From positions 2,371,106-2,435,105 of the forward strand of contig NZ_LR130760.1 of assembly GCF_900625095.1 (NCBI RefSeq): 64,000 bases of DNA. The letters are read 5' to 3'. The notes beneath the pieces are model-generated. The model was not told the origin of the DNA, did no database searches, and worked only from the letters and a program-made list of their open reading frames with translations. Both the position numbers and the translations under genes were made by a program. This DNA comes from Acinetobacter ihumii. Its GTDB lineage: Bacteria; Pseudomonadota; Gammaproteobacteria; Pseudomonadales; Moraxellaceae. Below, piece after piece: positions 27,143 through 36,871 of this stretch (within the stretch, counting starts at the first letter, position 1; the number at the start of each line of letters is the position of its first letter).

Positions 27143-28363
27143 ATGCGAGAAATCATTCTTATCTCTTTTTTAGGACCTGATCAACCGAATCAGTTTACCC
27201 GATTAATGCAGGTTTTATCTGTACATTCATTGCAAATACTGGACGTAGGACAAGCGGTAATTCATAACCAATTGACCCTCGGCATTGTGGTGGCATCCGA
27301 TGATGAAACCGCAACCGCACTTGCCATGAAGGAAATCCTGATTTTAGCACATGATATTGGTTTGACCGTGCGCTTTAAACCAATTTCAAGTGCAGAATAC
27401 GATCAATGGGTGAGTGAAGGTGGACGAACCCGTTATATCGTCACCGCACTTGCACCAGAGCTGACCGCTTCAGATTTACAAGCGGTCACAAAAATCGTGT
27501 CTGCTCAGGGTTTTAATATTGAAACCGTAACAAGACTGTCAGGACGTTTAGCCCGTGATGTCGACAGCCATGCGCCGCGTCGTGCCTGTGTACAGTTCGG
27601 TTTGAGTGGACAAATGCTGGATGCACAAGCGATGCGTGCGGCTTGCCTCAGTTTATCAGGTGAGCTCAATATTGATGTCGCAGTTCAAGAGGACAATGCT
27701 TACCGTCGTAACCGCCGTCTGGTATGTTTTGATATGGATTCAACCCTGATTGAACAAGAAGTGATTGATGAACTGGCACTTGAGGCAGGTGTTGGCGAGC
27801 AAGTTGCTGAAATTACTGAACGCGCCATGCAAGGTGAGCTTGATTTTCAACAAAGTTTCCGTGCACGGGTTGCTTTGCTCAAAGGTCTGGATGCCTCAGT
27901 TTTGCCTAAAATCGCGGAACGTCTGACCATTACTGAAGGTGCAGAGCGTTTGATTTCAACGCTCAAAGCACTTGGCTACAAAACTGCGATTTTATCCGGT
28001 GGTTTTCAATATTTTGCTGAATATCTACAGCAAAAACTGGGTATTGATGAAGTACATGCCAATATTTTGGATGTAGAGAATGGTGTGGTCACGGGTGAAG
28101 TCAAAGGCGCAATTGTCGATGGTGCGCGTAAAGCAGAACTGTTGACCCAACTGGCGGATAAAATGGGCATTTCACTAGAGCAGGCCATGGCGGTGGGTGA
28201 TGGTGCCAATGATTTACCCATGCTGTCTATTGCAGGATTGGGTGTGGCATTTCGTGCGAAACCCTTGGTACGTCAAAATGCCAATCAGGCGATTTCAAGT
28301 GTGGGTCTGGATGGCGTGCTGTATTTACTCGGGATGCATGATAAAGATTTAAATCGTGCTTAA
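27143..28363 (+). CDS. serB: Phosphoserine phosphatase
   Basis: SerB performs the last step of serine synthesis. The 406-residue form has an N-terminal pair of ACT-like regulatory domains (about 1-185: LISFLGPDQPNQFTRLM, IVTALAPELTASDLQAV). A HAD phosphatase domain follows, with nucleophile Asp197 and acid Asp199 in CFDMDSTLIEQEVIDE, then ILSGGFQYFAEYL, and MAVGDGANDLPML as motif III. A near-perfect terminator follows the stop. Confidence 0.97.
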   Translation: MREIILISFLGPDQPNQFTRLMQVLSVHSLQILDVGQAVIHNQLTLGIVVASDDETATALAMKEILILAHDIGLTVRFKPISSAEYDQWVSEGGRTRYIVTALAPELTASDLQAVTKIVSAQGFNIETVTRLSGRLARDVDSHAPRRACVQFGLSGQMLDAQAMRAACLSLSGELNIDVAVQEDNAYRRNRRLVCFDMDSTLIEQEVIDELALEAGVGEQVAEITERAMQGELDFQQSFRARVALLKGLDASVLPKIAERLTITEGAERLISTLKALGYKTAILSGGFQYFAEYLQQKLGIDEVHANILDVENGVVTGEVKGAIVDGARKAELLTQLADKMGISLEQAMAVGDGANDLPMLSIAGLGVAFRAKPLVRQNANQAISSVGLDGVLYLLGMHDKDLNRA

Positions 28364-28380
28364 TCTGCTCAGATTTCCAA

Positions 28381-28412
28381 AAAAACGCCACATTTAAATG
28401 TGGCGTTTTTTT
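28381..28412 (+). terminator. Terminator of serB
   Basis: AACGCCACATTT pairs perfectly with AAATGTGGCGTT (28384-28407) and runs into seven T, 20 bp past the stop codon. Confidence 0.92.
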
Positions 28413-28791
28413 ATCAATAATCTATCTGGAATCAAGTGCTTTCACGCCGTTGATCGGCTGTTAAATTTTGAAATAACTCGCCTAAAAAAATTTTTAAAAG
28501 TATTAAATTTTAGTCATATTTTTTTGTAATGACACGCGAGCGATGATGCATTCAGGGACTTCGCTTTTTTTATTGTCATTCTAAATGTAATGACAAAATA
28601 ATGTTGCGACAATATGTGTCGTGTAACAAAACAACAGCTCTTTTTTTCTTGGAAAAACTCTCCATAATGCATTGAACAGGTTCAAACAAAATATATTTCG
28701 CCAGCATCATTCAACAGCTGGCTTGTTTACGGTTTCGGGGATGAACTCAAGGTCAGCAGACCCAGAGAATGATCTTAGACGGAGGTTTAGT
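28413..28791. promoter_or_regulatory. Regulatory-looking spacer before a small membrane protein gene
   Basis: About 380 bp without a convincing gene. It holds a direct repeat TGTAATGACA (28525-28534 and 28586-28595). The second copy is part of an inverted repeat TTGTCATT/AATGACAA with an 8-bp spacer (28573-28596). A hairpin GCCAGC/GCTGGC (28700-28722) lies in what would be the leader RNA. These look like an operator and a structured leader; no factor can be named. Confidence 0.4.
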
Positions 28792-29127
28792 ATGGTAACA
28801 GCGAATTTCGCCGCCCTGTCAGGGTTTGGTTTAATTGCACTCGCATTAGCTGTTGTTTTCTTTTCACCTTATCGTCGTTGGCTTGGTTTTATGCTGGCAG
28901 GCATGTTTTTTTGGGGACTTTTAGAAGTCGTCCGTTATGGCGTACAAAAGCTTTTTGAAATGCCTGTCACCTATAGTTATTTAACCGCTTTAAGTCTGGC
29001 GATGGTTGCTGTTACCTTGGTGTTATTGAGAGAAGATCGTTTGGCGCAAAAAGCACTGGCCAATCGTCAATATATTGAACACACTCCAGTATATGAAGAC
29101 GATCAGCAGCAGTATTCAAGTCGCTAA
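28792..29127 (+). CDS. Conserved small inner-membrane protein
   Basis: From the ATG at 28792, preceded by GGAGGT, the protein has 111 residues with three hydrophobic segments (about 8-26, 35-55 and 63-81) and a charged C-terminal tail (RQYIEHTPVYEDDQQQYSSR). An open frame continues 40 codons upstream, but it has no ribosome site and reads through a leader hairpin, so the shorter form is chosen. I do not recognise the family. A strong terminator follows. Confidence 0.7.
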   Translation: MVTANFAALSGFGLIALALAVVFFSPYRRWLGFMLAGMFFWGLLEVVRYGVQKLFEMPVTYSYLTALSLAMVAVTLVLLREDRLAQKALANRQYIEHTPVYEDDQQQYSSR

Positions 29128-29151
29128 TTCGATGCGATAAAAAGATCATTT

Positions 29152-29181
29152 AAAAAAGCACAGTACAGACTGTGCTTTTTT
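29152..29181 (+). terminator. Terminator of the small membrane protein gene
   Basis: AAAAAAGCACAG and CTGTGCTTTTTT form a perfect 12-base inverted repeat with a TACAGA loop, 25 bp past the stop. Confidence 0.9.
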
Positions 29182-29286
29182 ACGTTTTATTCATTTTTTG
29201 TAATACAAAGCTTTTATTGAACGGCTTACATTTATGCTAGGATGATCGCGTTTAGTTCCATAAGAATACGAATAGGCTTGAATGTC

Positions 29287-29766
29287 ATGAAACTTTCTGC
29301 TCTACCTGTTGTAAAGTTACCATTGGTTGATGTCAGCACCGATCCGCTGGATTTGCTCGTGGTTGGTTTGGCTTTGCGTATGAAGCAATTGGCGCGCACC
29401 AGTCCCAAATTTATTGAAATGACCCATGACCGCGCATTTCGTATCCAGATTGGAACAGATTTAGGCTTTGCACGTCAGATTATTGTTAATCATGGTCAAA
29501 TTGAAACAGTGGCAGGCAATCCCGAACAGGCTGATTTTATTTTGCAATTTGCCGATAGCGAGCAAGCGGTAAAAACTTTGGTAAAAGGTGATCCAACGGC
29601 CTTTATGACCGGTATGCAAAACGGCAGTATCAAAATGGAAGGTGATTTTGGTCTGTTGGTTTGGTTTAACCAAGCGGCAAAACTCATTCCACCCAAACTT
29701 CCAAAACCAGTCAAAGAAAAGATTAAACAAGCGCGTTTGTTTATTAAGCAAAAAACAGGCAAGTAA
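29287..29766 (+). CDS. SCP2 sterol-carrier domain protein (UbiT/YhbT-like)
   Basis: The 159-residue protein is essentially one SCP2 domain, a hydrophobic-ligand pocket fold. Seen: an N-terminal helix (DLLVVGLALRMKQLARTSPKF), FRIQIGTDLGFARQIIV, DFILQFADSEQAVKTLVKGDPTAF and NGSIKMEGDFGLLVWFNQ. Size and layout match E. coli UbiT, which helps oxygen-independent ubiquinone synthesis. However, ubiU and ubiV are not nearby, so this is only a resemblance. ATG 29287 is chosen; the frame is open 15 codons further upstream. Confidence 0.75.
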   Translation: MKLSALPVVKLPLVDVSTDPLDLLVVGLALRMKQLARTSPKFIEMTHDRAFRIQIGTDLGFARQIIVNHGQIETVAGNPEQADFILQFADSEQAVKTLVKGDPTAFMTGMQNGSIKMEGDFGLLVWFNQAAKLIPPKLPKPVKEKIKQARLFIKQKTGK

Positions 29767-29780
29767 ATCGCACTTGCAGA

Positions 29781-29810
29781 AAAATCCTCATCCATTTGGG
29801 TGAGGATTTT
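29781..29810. terminator. Bidirectional terminator between SCP2 gene and dtd
   Basis: AAAATCCTCATCC and GGGTGAGGATTTT pair almost completely around ATTT, with A and T runs on the two sides. It lies between the convergent stop codons. Confidence 0.88.
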
Positions 29811-29811
29811 T

Positions 29812-30252
29812 TTATTCCACTTCTAATTGAAAGGTTACTGGCCCATCATTAACCAAATGCACTTTCATATCTGCGGCAAAAATACCGGTTTGCACATTTG
29901 AAAATTGTTGTTGTGCATATATGACAAGCTGCTCATATAATGCTTTTGCTTCGTTTGGCGGCATGGCGGGACCAAAATCGGGCCGTAAGCCCTTTTGAGT
30001 GTGTGCCATTAAGGTAAATTGCGAAACCAGCAGCAGTCCACCTTGAGCTTGCGATAAATTCCAACCCATTTTGCCATTTTCATCATCAAAAATGCGGTAT
30101 TTTAAAATTTTATCCATCAGTTTTTGGCCTTTTTGCAAGGTATCTTCACGGCCTAGCCCTAAAAAAACCAGTAAACCGTGTTGAATTTCACCTGTAGTTT
30201 GTCCATCAACCACCACTTTGGCTTGTAAAACTCGTTGTATTAATGCGCGCAT
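29812..30252 (-). CDS. dtd: D-aminoacyl-tRNA deacylase
   Basis: Dtd removes D-amino acids and glycine mischarged on tRNA. From the ATG at 30252 the protein is 146 residues. It starts MRALIQRVLQAKVVVDG and contains LLVSQFTLMA (the SQxTL motif), FGPAMPP and the C-terminal NDGPVTFQLEVE with the cross-subunit Gly-cisPro motif GP. A start five codons upstream is possible but atypical for the family. Confidence 0.96.
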   Translation of the reverse strand: MRALIQRVLQAKVVVDGQTTGEIQHGLLVFLGLGREDTLQKGQKLMDKILKYRIFDDENGKMGWNLSQAQGGLLLVSQFTLMAHTQKGLRPDFGPAMPPNEAKALYEQLVIYAQQQFSNVQTGIFAADMKVHLVNDGPVTFQLEVE

Positions 30253-30416
30253 CAGCATGATCACCAATTAAAAACGCGGTGATTTTAACAGAAATTATTT
30301 TTGTTTAGCCAAATTCATGTTCCACTAAAGTGGCAATGCTTTATACAAATCCTTGCGCTTGTAAGGACTAAAATATGCTTTAATGCTGGAAGCTTAATTC
30401 AAATACTGACACGTTT

Positions 30417-31634
30417 ATGTCGCCTATTATTCATTCATTGCTGGATACAGATTTATATAAATTCACCATGTTACAAGTGGTGTTACACAAATTTCCGCAA
30501 ACCCATAGCGTGTATCATTTTCGCTGTCGAAATTTAGAAGATACCGTTTATCCTTTGACTGATATATTGCCCGAATTGAATGAGCAGCTCGATCATTTAT
30601 GTACCTTAAAATTTAAAGATGATGAACTGCAATATTTACGTAGCTTCAGGTTTATTAAAAGTGATTTTGTCGATTATTTAGAGCTATTTCAGCTTAAACG
30701 CCGCTTTATCAAAACAGGCATCGACGATGAAGGTCGTTTGGATATTTGGGTCGAAGGCCCGATGGTTCAAGCCATGATGTTTGAAATTTTTGTATTGGCC
30801 ATCGTCAATGAATTGTATTTTCGTCGTATTCGAAGTGATGCCGTCTTGGCTAAGGGCGAACGCCGTTTACAAGCCAAGTTAGAGCTTTTAAAACAATATT
30901 CAGCGCAGCAACATCCGAATGATCCGCCGTTTTTAGTGTCAGACTTTGGTACGCGTCGTCGTTATAGCTTTGAATGGCAAAAACATGTGATTGAGGAATT
31001 TCACCAAGCCACACCTGATATTTTCCGAGGAACCAGTAATGTTTTGCTGGCCAAAGAATTAGGCATTACTCCAATTGGCACCATGGCACATGAGTTCTTA
31101 CAGGCTTTTCAGGCATTGGATGTGCGCTTGCGCGATTTTCAAAAAGCCGCACTGGAAATGTGGGTGCAGGAATATCGTGGTGACTTGGGAATTGCATTGA
31201 CCGATGTGGTTGGGATGGATGCGTTCCTACGTGATTTTGACTTGTATTTTGCCAAGTTGTTTGATGGTCTGCGCCATGACAGTGGCGATCCCTATGAATG
31301 GGGCGATAAAGCCTATGCACATTATCGTCAGCTTAAAATTGACACCAAAACCAAAATGTTGACTTTTAGTGATGGACTGAATTTGGAAAAGGCATGGCAA
31401 TTGCATCAATACTTTAAGGATCGTTTTAAAGTCAGTTTTGGGATTGGCACTAACCTGACCAATGATATGGGACAAACTCCACTGAATATTGTGCTGAAAC
31501 TGGTGGAATGCAATGGTCAATCTGTGGCAAAAATTTCAGATAGTCCGGGTAAAACCATGACCGACAATGATACATTCTTGGCCTATTTACGTCAGGTTTT
31601 TGATATTCCAGAAGAAGCTGCACAATCTGTTTAG
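30417..31634 (+). CDS. pncB: Nicotinate phosphoribosyltransferase
   Basis: PncB converts nicotinate to nicotinate mononucleotide in NAD salvage, using PRPP and ATP. The 405 residues include [16 protein letters not shown] at the N-terminus, [39 protein letters not shown] with the catalytic His region, and [18 protein letters not shown]. It works downstream of the nicotinamidase at 6676, although they are not an operon. Confidence 0.97.
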   Translation: MSPIIHSLLDTDLYKFTMLQVVLHKFPQTHSVYHFRCRNLEDTVYPLTDILPELNEQLDHLCTLKFKDDELQYLRSFRFIKSDFVDYLELFQLKRRFIKTGIDDEGRLDIWVEGPMVQAMMFEIFVLAIVNELYFRRIRSDAVLAKGERRLQAKLELLKQYSAQQHPNDPPFLVSDFGTRRRYSFEWQKHVIEEFHQATPDIFRGTSNVLLAKELGITPIGTMAHEFLQAFQALDVRLRDFQKAALEMWVQEYRGDLGIALTDVVGMDAFLRDFDLYFAKLFDGLRHDSGDPYEWGDKAYAHYRQLKIDTKTKMLTFSDGLNLEKAWQLHQYFKDRFKVSFGIGTNLTNDMGQTPLNIVLKLVECNGQSVAKISDSPGKTMTDNDTFLAYLRQVFDIPEEAAQSV

Positions 31635-31730
31635 CTGATTTTCTGCTAAAGATTGGTGAAAAATCAGAAAAACCGTAAAAATGCTTATGTTAAGATCGAC
31701 TCACCTATTAATGCAACGCGATGATTTGCA

Positions 31731-32579
31731 ATGACGGCACCTGAATTTAACTTTGGCTTATTAATTGAAGCAGAAGATTTAGTTCCTTATTTGGGGAATG
31801 AATATTTGCGTATCGTTGATTTGAGTCGTAACTCAGTCTACGAACAGCTTCATATTCCTCATGCGATTCAACTTAAGCCCAAGCAACTGGTGGCACAGCA
31901 TGACGAAGCGACAGGCGTTTTGCCTTCCGTTGAACAGCTTCAACAATTGCTTGAGTATCTGAATATCTCACCGAACCATCATGTCGTAGTCTATGATGAT
32001 GAAGGTGGTGCATGGGCAGGGCGATTGATCTGGAATTTACACTGTCTAGGTTTTACCCGAACCAGTTTACTGAATGGTGGCATTCATGCATGGTTGGGCG
32101 CAGGCTTCCCGACCACTTCAGAGGTCGAAACAATACAACCAGTTGAAAATCTGGTACAGGTTGATTTGTCTAAAGTTGCTCAATATAAAATTGATTATGA
32201 TGAACTCAAACAGAAAGTTGAGTCAAAAGATATTCAGTTATGGGATTGTAGAACCAGCGATGAATATACAGGTTTACGTTTAGCTGCACGTCGTGGCGGT
32301 CACATTCCTGCCGCACTTCATTTTGAATGGAGTACTGCCCTTGATCGTCAAAATCATCTAAAATTGCATCCGCTTGAACGTACCCGAAACCGATTGCAAC
32401 AACTCGGTTTTCAGTTGGATCAACCTGTGGTGGTGTATTGTCAATCGCATCATCGTTCGGGGCTGGCGTACATACTCGCTCGTTTACTGGAGTGGCCGAT
32501 TCGTGCTTATGATGGTGCGTGGAGTGAATGGGGCAACCGCCTCGATAGTCCAATTATTACTGGAGAAAATCCGCTTTGA
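31731..32579 (+). CDS. Two-domain rhodanese sulfurtransferase
   Basis: The 282-residue protein has tandem rhodanese domains (about 10-135 and 155-275), like thiosulfate or 3-mercaptopyruvate sulfurtransferases. The first domain lacks the catalytic Cys. The second carries Cys237 in [11 protein letters not shown], a six-residue CxxxxR-type loop. Its stop overlaps the TTG start of psd by 4 bp (TTGA), so the two genes are translationally coupled. Sulfur acceptor unknown. Confidence 0.9.
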   Translation: MTAPEFNFGLLIEAEDLVPYLGNEYLRIVDLSRNSVYEQLHIPHAIQLKPKQLVAQHDEATGVLPSVEQLQQLLEYLNISPNHHVVVYDDEGGAWAGRLIWNLHCLGFTRTSLLNGGIHAWLGAGFPTTSEVETIQPVENLVQVDLSKVAQYKIDYDELKQKVESKDIQLWDCRTSDEYTGLRLAARRGGHIPAALHFEWSTALDRQNHLKLHPLERTRNRLQQLGFQLDQPVVVYCQSHHRSGLAYILARLLEWPIRAYDGAWSEWGNRLDSPIITGENPL

Positions 32580-33427
32580 GTTTTGCATCACGATTAAAAA
32601 AAGACTTATTTATTAAAGCTCAATCACTTGTGCCCCAACATCAACTCAGCCGCGTGGTGGGCAAAGTGGCTGCCAGTGAAAATGTGGTTATACGAACAGC
32701 AGTAATTCAGGCATTTAAAGCGAAATATGGCATAGACCTTTCGGTTGCAGAACAGAGTGATGCCTTAAAATATACATCGTTTAACGAGTTTTTTACCCGC
32801 GCGCTCAAAGATGGTGTTCGTGTGGTAGATGCTTCTCCTGAAAGTATTGTATCACCAGCAGATGGGGCAATTTCGCAGTTGGGTCAGATTCAGGAAGGGG
32901 ATATTTTTCAGGCCAAAGGTCAAAGTTTCTCAGTTGAAAAATTGATTGGTGATCCACAATTGGCCGAGCCGTTTAAAAATGGTCAATTTGCAACGGTGTA
33001 TTTATCACCACGAGATTACCATCGGGTGCATATGCCATTTTCGGGTACATTGACTGAAACCTTGTATGTGCCGGGTGAGTTGTTTTCAGTCAATCAAGTG
33101 ACAGCAGAAAATATCCCGGGTTTATTTGCCCGTAATGAACGCATGGTGTGCTTGTTTGATACGGAACTCGGTCGCATGGCTGTGGTCTTGGTGGGTGCCA
33201 TGATCGTGGCTGGAATTGAAACAGTGGCAACAGGCAAAGTGAAGCCGACTGGGCGTTTGGAACTGCAACAGCATCAGATGAAGCTTGAAAAAGGCGCCGA
33301 GTTAGGACGTTTTTATTTGGGTTCGACGGCGGTGGTGTTGTTCGAAAAAGATAAAATGACATGGGAAACTCAATTTAAAGCCAATTCTGCTGTAGTGATG
33401 GGCGAAAAACTGGGGCATTCAGTTTAA
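32576..33427 (+). CDS. psd: Phosphatidylserine decarboxylase proenzyme
   Basis: Psd makes phosphatidylethanolamine. The 283-residue proenzyme shows [45 protein letters not shown] and the self-cleavage site LGST with Ser250, where cleavage yields the pyruvoyl cofactor and the small alpha chain. The start is TTG at 32576, overlapping the rhodanese gene's stop, since no in-frame ATG fits the conserved N-terminus. Confidence 0.95.
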   Translation: MSFASRLKKDLFIKAQSLVPQHQLSRVVGKVAASENVVIRTAVIQAFKAKYGIDLSVAEQSDALKYTSFNEFFTRALKDGVRVVDASPESIVSPADGAISQLGQIQEGDIFQAKGQSFSVEKLIGDPQLAEPFKNGQFATVYLSPRDYHRVHMPFSGTLTETLYVPGELFSVNQVTAENIPGLFARNERMVCLFDTELGRMAVVLVGAMIVAGIETVATGKVKPTGRLELQQHQMKLEKGAELGRFYLGSTAVVLFEKDKMTWETQFKANSAVVMGEKLGHSV

Positions 33428-33612
33428 GTTTAAAGCGAGTTTTACGTGGTGAACAAGCTCAAAAGTTAGGCACGCAGTGCAATTAAAAGCCATGAGTGAT
33501 GATTCGATCAAAAAATGAATGTATGCAAATATGTTCATTTTTTAATTTGAAACTATTTTTTAATTTGAAGCTAGGATGAACCCAATCAATCTCAGGTGAC
33601 TGAGAACAGACT

Positions 33613-34737
33613 TTAAATCGCTTTATCAATACATTCAGCAGCACGTCCATATAATAAATGATGACGTTTTAATAAGGTACGTACCACGTTACGGGTAACA
33701 CCCAAGCGCGAGGCAGTTTGTACCTGATTATAAAAGCAGCAGGAATAAGCGGTTGAAATCACCAATCTTTCCAGTTTATCCCAGACATCCTGTTGATGTT
33801 GTGAGGCAGCAAATATTTTTTTCAATTGTTGTTCAATAATGTCATAGGGCGATGCCTGATCAGGTATTAAGTTTTCCTGTGTCGATAATGCGATGGCTGT
33901 CGTGTTTGCCAATTGTTTAAACAGCTGATTAAATTTTAAATGTTCTTTTTGAATGACGAAACCTTCTGTCACTAATACTGCATAATGGGCAATATTTTCC
34001 AGTTCACGAATATTGCCCGGCCACGGATAATCTAGCAATGCGGTAATGGCTGAAATGGCAACGTCCAAAGGTTCACGTTGTGCCTTTTTGCTATAAATAT
34101 TCACAAAATGCTGAAATAACGGCAGGATATCGCCTTTACGCTCGCGTAGCGGTTTTAAATCCAGTTGAGCGATATTAATGCGAAACAATAAGTCCTGACG
34201 AAATTGTTCTGCCTGTACCGCCTGTTCAAGATCCACATTGGTCGCTGTAATCAGACGGACATTGACGGGGATTGCCTGCCTTGCGCCGACACGGGTGACT
34301 TCGCGTTCCTGTAATACCCGTAATAATTTGACCTGTAGTGACAGCGGCAAATCCCCGATTTCATCCAGAAATAAAGTTCCGCCATTGGCTGCTTCAAACC
34401 AGCCCTTACGTTGTCCTGTCGCGCCCGTAAAGGAACCCGCCTCATGTCCAAATAATTCACTTTCAGCAAGTTGGTCGTTAATCGCGCCACAGTTCACCGC
34501 CAGAAATGGTCCTTTACGTCCACTCAATTCGTGAATATGTCGTGCCACCAGCTCTTTGCCTGTACCTGTTTCACCACGAATTAAAATCGGTGCTTCACTG
34601 GGTGCCAGTTTTTCAATTAATTGTAAAAGTTGCTTAGAGACAGGATCATGAAACACCAGTGCTTTGGCACGGATGCTTAGAGGTTGCGCGTGCTCTCCTT
34701 CAAGTGCAAATACCCGTGTCGAAGAATAAATATTCAT
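33613..34737 (-). CDS. Sigma-54-dependent transcriptional activator
   Basis: The 374-residue protein is an enhancer-binding AAA+ activator with only a very short N-terminal segment (about 30 residues), so no receiver or sensory domain. Walker A is GETGTGKE at 55-62, the sigma-54-contact loop reads GSFTGA at 101-106 (usual form GAFTGA), and Walker B is TLFLDE at 121-126. A Fis-type helix-turn-helix lies at the C-terminus ([17 protein letters not shown]). Its size resembles PspF-like regulators. It lies next to genes with sigma-54 promoters and shared palindromes, so it very likely controls them. ATG 34737 is chosen over one 12 codons upstream. Confidence 0.93.
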   Translation of the reverse strand: MNIYSSTRVFALEGEHAQPLSIRAKALVFHDPVSKQLLQLIEKLAPSEAPILIRGETGTGKELVARHIHELSGRKGPFLAVNCGAINDQLAESELFGHEAGSFTGATGQRKGWFEAANGGTLFLDEIGDLPLSLQVKLLRVLQEREVTRVGARQAIPVNVRLITATNVDLEQAVQAEQFRQDLLFRINIAQLDLKPLRERKGDILPLFQHFVNIYSKKAQREPLDVAISAITALLDYPWPGNIRELENIAHYAVLVTEGFVIQKEHLKFNQLFKQLANTTAIALSTQENLIPDQASPYDIIEQQLKKIFAASQHQQDVWDKLERLVISTAYSCCFYNQVQTASRLGVTRNVVRTLLKRHHLLYGRAAECIDKAI

Positions 34738-34861
34738 AAACCAACCAAAACCTAAGAGTACTAAGGGCTTCATCTTAATATGAGTATTTGCAGGGTGTTA
34801 TATCAATTTCAGGCTAGTTTATGTGCTATTTTCTTATACAAATTTTGTGCAATGCTTATCG

Positions 34862-34888
34862 AAAAAGGGAGCTACAGAAATAACTCCC
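34862..34888 (-). terminator. Terminator of the outer-membrane channel-like gene
   Basis: On the minus strand GGGAGTTA pairs with TAGCTCCC (one mismatch) and is followed by TTTTTC, 10 bp past the stop codon. Confidence 0.75.
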
Positions 34889-34898
34889 AATGTTGGAT

Positions 34899-35762
34899 TT
34901 AAAATACTTTTAATAAACGGACATTGATGCGATTGTCTTCTTTAAAACCATTTTCGACTTTAATGTCCTGACCATAAGTCAAAATAATATTGGTGGTTGC
35001 AGTTGGTGAATAGGCGGTTCCCACCCAGAATTTACTTTGTTTATTGCTCTCTGAGCTTACACCATTCAATTTGGTATCGCCTGCTTCGGCATATGAGAGA
35101 CCTGCACGTAAATCCCATTGATCATTGAGAAAATAACGGGCATTGGTCTGCACCTGATAACCCACATCCTGTTTTAATTTGCCGCCGCCTGCAATGTCAT
35201 CATTATCACCATAAATAGTAAAATCTGCTGAAGCATCCCACGCTACATTGGGTGCCAGACGAGTGGTGTACGCTGCTTGAATATTCAACTTATAGCGATT
35301 TTCCCCAAGGTTCAGGGCATCGTCCTTGTCATATTTTCCTGTTGGCAAATATAAATAAGGTGTGATGCCAAAATAGGTTTTGGCATCAGGATTATTAAGC
35401 AGCCATACCGGCGACGCCAGAATAATATCGCCGATACCACTGCTGGAACCCAGTGCTGAAATATCGCCTTTTGCCTTTAACTCGCCAAATGGAATCAGAA
35501 TTTGCGGCGCCGCACGAAATCCCGCAATGTCGGTATAATGCACAAAACGGGCAATTCCAATATTGGAATCAAGTTGCGGATTGCCTGCCTGTTTGTCACT
35601 TCCAACATACAATTCGTCACGGCTGGCACGTTGTAAATAGAGCAACGCCAGACTGGTGCCAGCAGGCGCGACATCATAATCGCCTGCATCCAGATCGACT
35701 GCGTTGGCTTGTAGTGCGAAGCTGCTCACAAGCAAGGCTGCACTTATTTTTAAAAGTTTCAT
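34899..35762 (-). CDS. Outer-membrane channel-like protein (phenol meta-pathway / SphA-like family)
   Basis: From the ATG at 35762 the protein has 287 residues with a clear signal peptide ending ANA at residue 21. The rest consists of alternating amphipathic beta-strands and ends with a Phe (NRINVRLLKVF), as outer-membrane barrels do. GITPYLYLPTGKYDKDDALNLGENRYKLNIQAAYT is characteristic of the Phenol_MetA_deg family, thought to admit hydrophobic or aromatic compounds; the substrate here is unknown. Its own sigma-54 promoter and two upstream palindromes separate it from the ABC transporter operon to the right. Confidence 0.85.
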   Translation of the reverse strand: MKLLKISAALLVSSFALQANAVDLDAGDYDVAPAGTSLALLYLQRASRDELYVGSDKQAGNPQLDSNIGIARFVHYTDIAGFRAAPQILIPFGELKAKGDISALGSSSGIGDIILASPVWLLNNPDAKTYFGITPYLYLPTGKYDKDDALNLGENRYKLNIQAAYTTRLAPNVAWDASADFTIYGDNDDIAGGGKLKQDVGYQVQTNARYFLNDQWDLRAGLSYAEAGDTKLNGVSSESNKQSKFWVGTAYSPTATTNIILTYGQDIKVENGFKEDNRINVRLLKVF

Positions 35763-35845
35763 CTTTAGAATACCCCGAATGAAATAAATTTGGAGATGTA
35801 AAAACCAATCAAGTGTGATTGAACCATTCATGTCGTATGGATGTT

Positions 35846-35861
35846 TGCAAAGGGAATGCCA
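35846..35861 (-). promoter_or_regulatory. Sigma-54 (-24/-12) promoter of the channel-like gene
   Basis: The minus strand reads TGGCATTCCCTTTGCA, with GG and GC elements at the required 10-bp spacing and a TTGCA -12 box. Transcription would start about 70 bases before the ATG at 35762. Confidence 0.85.
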
Positions 35862-35910
35862 ATATTTAAAGTTTTGTTTTTATTGAATTAATTTTAAATT
35901 TATATGGTTT

Positions 35911-35968
35911 TGTTGATATAACAACACAATAAAATCGTAGAAATAAACCAAATGCTGAATTTTCAACA
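35911..35968. promoter_or_regulatory. Two 16-bp palindromic activator sites upstream of the sigma-54 promoter
   Basis: TGTTGATATAACAACA (35911-35926) and TGCTGAATTTTCAACA (35953-35968) are near-palindromes that start 42 bp apart (four helical turns). The nearer one begins 50 bp upstream of the -24 element. They match the perfect palindrome at 42464. AT-rich DNA between promoter and sites could bind IHF. Confidence 0.7.
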
Positions 35969-36034
35969 GGTTTTCAGTTGCATGTGATCAAACGCACTAC
36001 AAGGCAGGTTGCAAATGGTCTTAAAAATTGTGTT

Positions 36035-36064
36035 GCAAAAATAAAGCCCATCCGAAGATGAGCC
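36035..36064 (-). terminator. Terminator of the ABC transporter operon
   Basis: On the minus strand GGCTCATC and GATGGGCT pair around a stable TTCG loop, followed by TTATTTTT, 46 bp past the stop of the last transporter gene. Confidence 0.85.
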
Positions 36065-36109
36065 TTAAACCCTAAAATTCTGTTCATGCGACCAGTAGAG
36101 CGGTTCTAT

Positions 36110-36856
36110 TTACGCCACAGACTGCCCCAGATAGGCACGCTGGATTGTGCCATTTTCATAAAGTGTCTGGGTATTGCCAAAGGCATTGACCACATCATTT
36201 TCCAGTACATAAGCCAGATCGGTATAATGCTTTGCCAATGCAATATTCTGTTCGGCAACAATAAAACTTAAACCTTCCTGTGCGCGTAACTGTGCAATCA
36301 ACTCGAAAATTTCGCGACTAATTTTCGGTGCTAGCCCCATCGAGGGTTCATCTAGCAACACCAGTGTCGGTTGTGTCATTAACGCCCGACCAATCGCCAG
36401 CATTTGCTGTTCACCGCCTGAGGTATAGCCGGCCAGCGTGTCGCGTTTATCTGCCAAACGCGGAAAATAATGGTAAATCCTATGCAGTGCCTGTTTGAGG
36501 GTTGCGGCTGAAGGATGCTGTAAAAAACCACCTGTTCGCAAATTTTCTTCTACCGTCAGATTGGAAAAAATGTGTCGTCCTTCAAGGACTTGCACCAGTC
36601 CTTGTTTGACTACATCACTGGGATTTTTTCCAAGAATGGATTCACCCTGATAGAGAATATCTCCTGATAGAATCTGTCCATTCTCTGCTGTAACCAATTG
36701 CGAGATGGCTTTTAAGGTGGTACTTTTGCCTGCACCGTTGGCACCGAGCAAGGCAACAATTGCTCCTTGAGGCACCGTTAAGCTCACCTGCTTGACGGCT
36801 AAAATACTCTGGTCATAGACCACTTCAATGTTCTGCACATCAAGCAGTATGCTCAT
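36110..36856 (-). CDS. Branched-chain-amino-acid-type ABC transporter ATPase (LivF-like)
   Basis: The 248-residue ATPase shows Walker A GANGAGKS, the Q-loop region, signature YTSGGEQQMLAIGRAL and Walker B LVLLDEPSMGLAP, and matches the LivF subgroup in size. With the LivG-like ATPase it powers the importer encoded by the same operon. It is the last gene, following the binding-protein gene by 15 bp. ATG 36856 is chosen over an in-frame start five codons upstream. Confidence 0.93.
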   Translation of the reverse strand: MSILLDVQNIEVVYDQSILAVKQVSLTVPQGAIVALLGANGAGKSTTLKAISQLVTAENGQILSGDILYQGESILGKNPSDVVKQGLVQVLEGRHIFSNLTVEENLRTGGFLQHPSAATLKQALHRIYHYFPRLADKRDTLAGYTSGGEQQMLAIGRALMTQPTLVLLDEPSMGLAPKISREIFELIAQLRAQEGLSFIVAEQNIALAKHYTDLAYVLENDVVNAFGNTQTLYENGTIQRAYLGQSVA

Positions 36857-36871
36857 GATTGATCTCCCCAC

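Noticed and set aside
30301-30537. 78-codon frame overlapping the start of pncB
   Set aside because: It lies in another frame over the pncB N-terminus and its peptide has no protein-like pattern.
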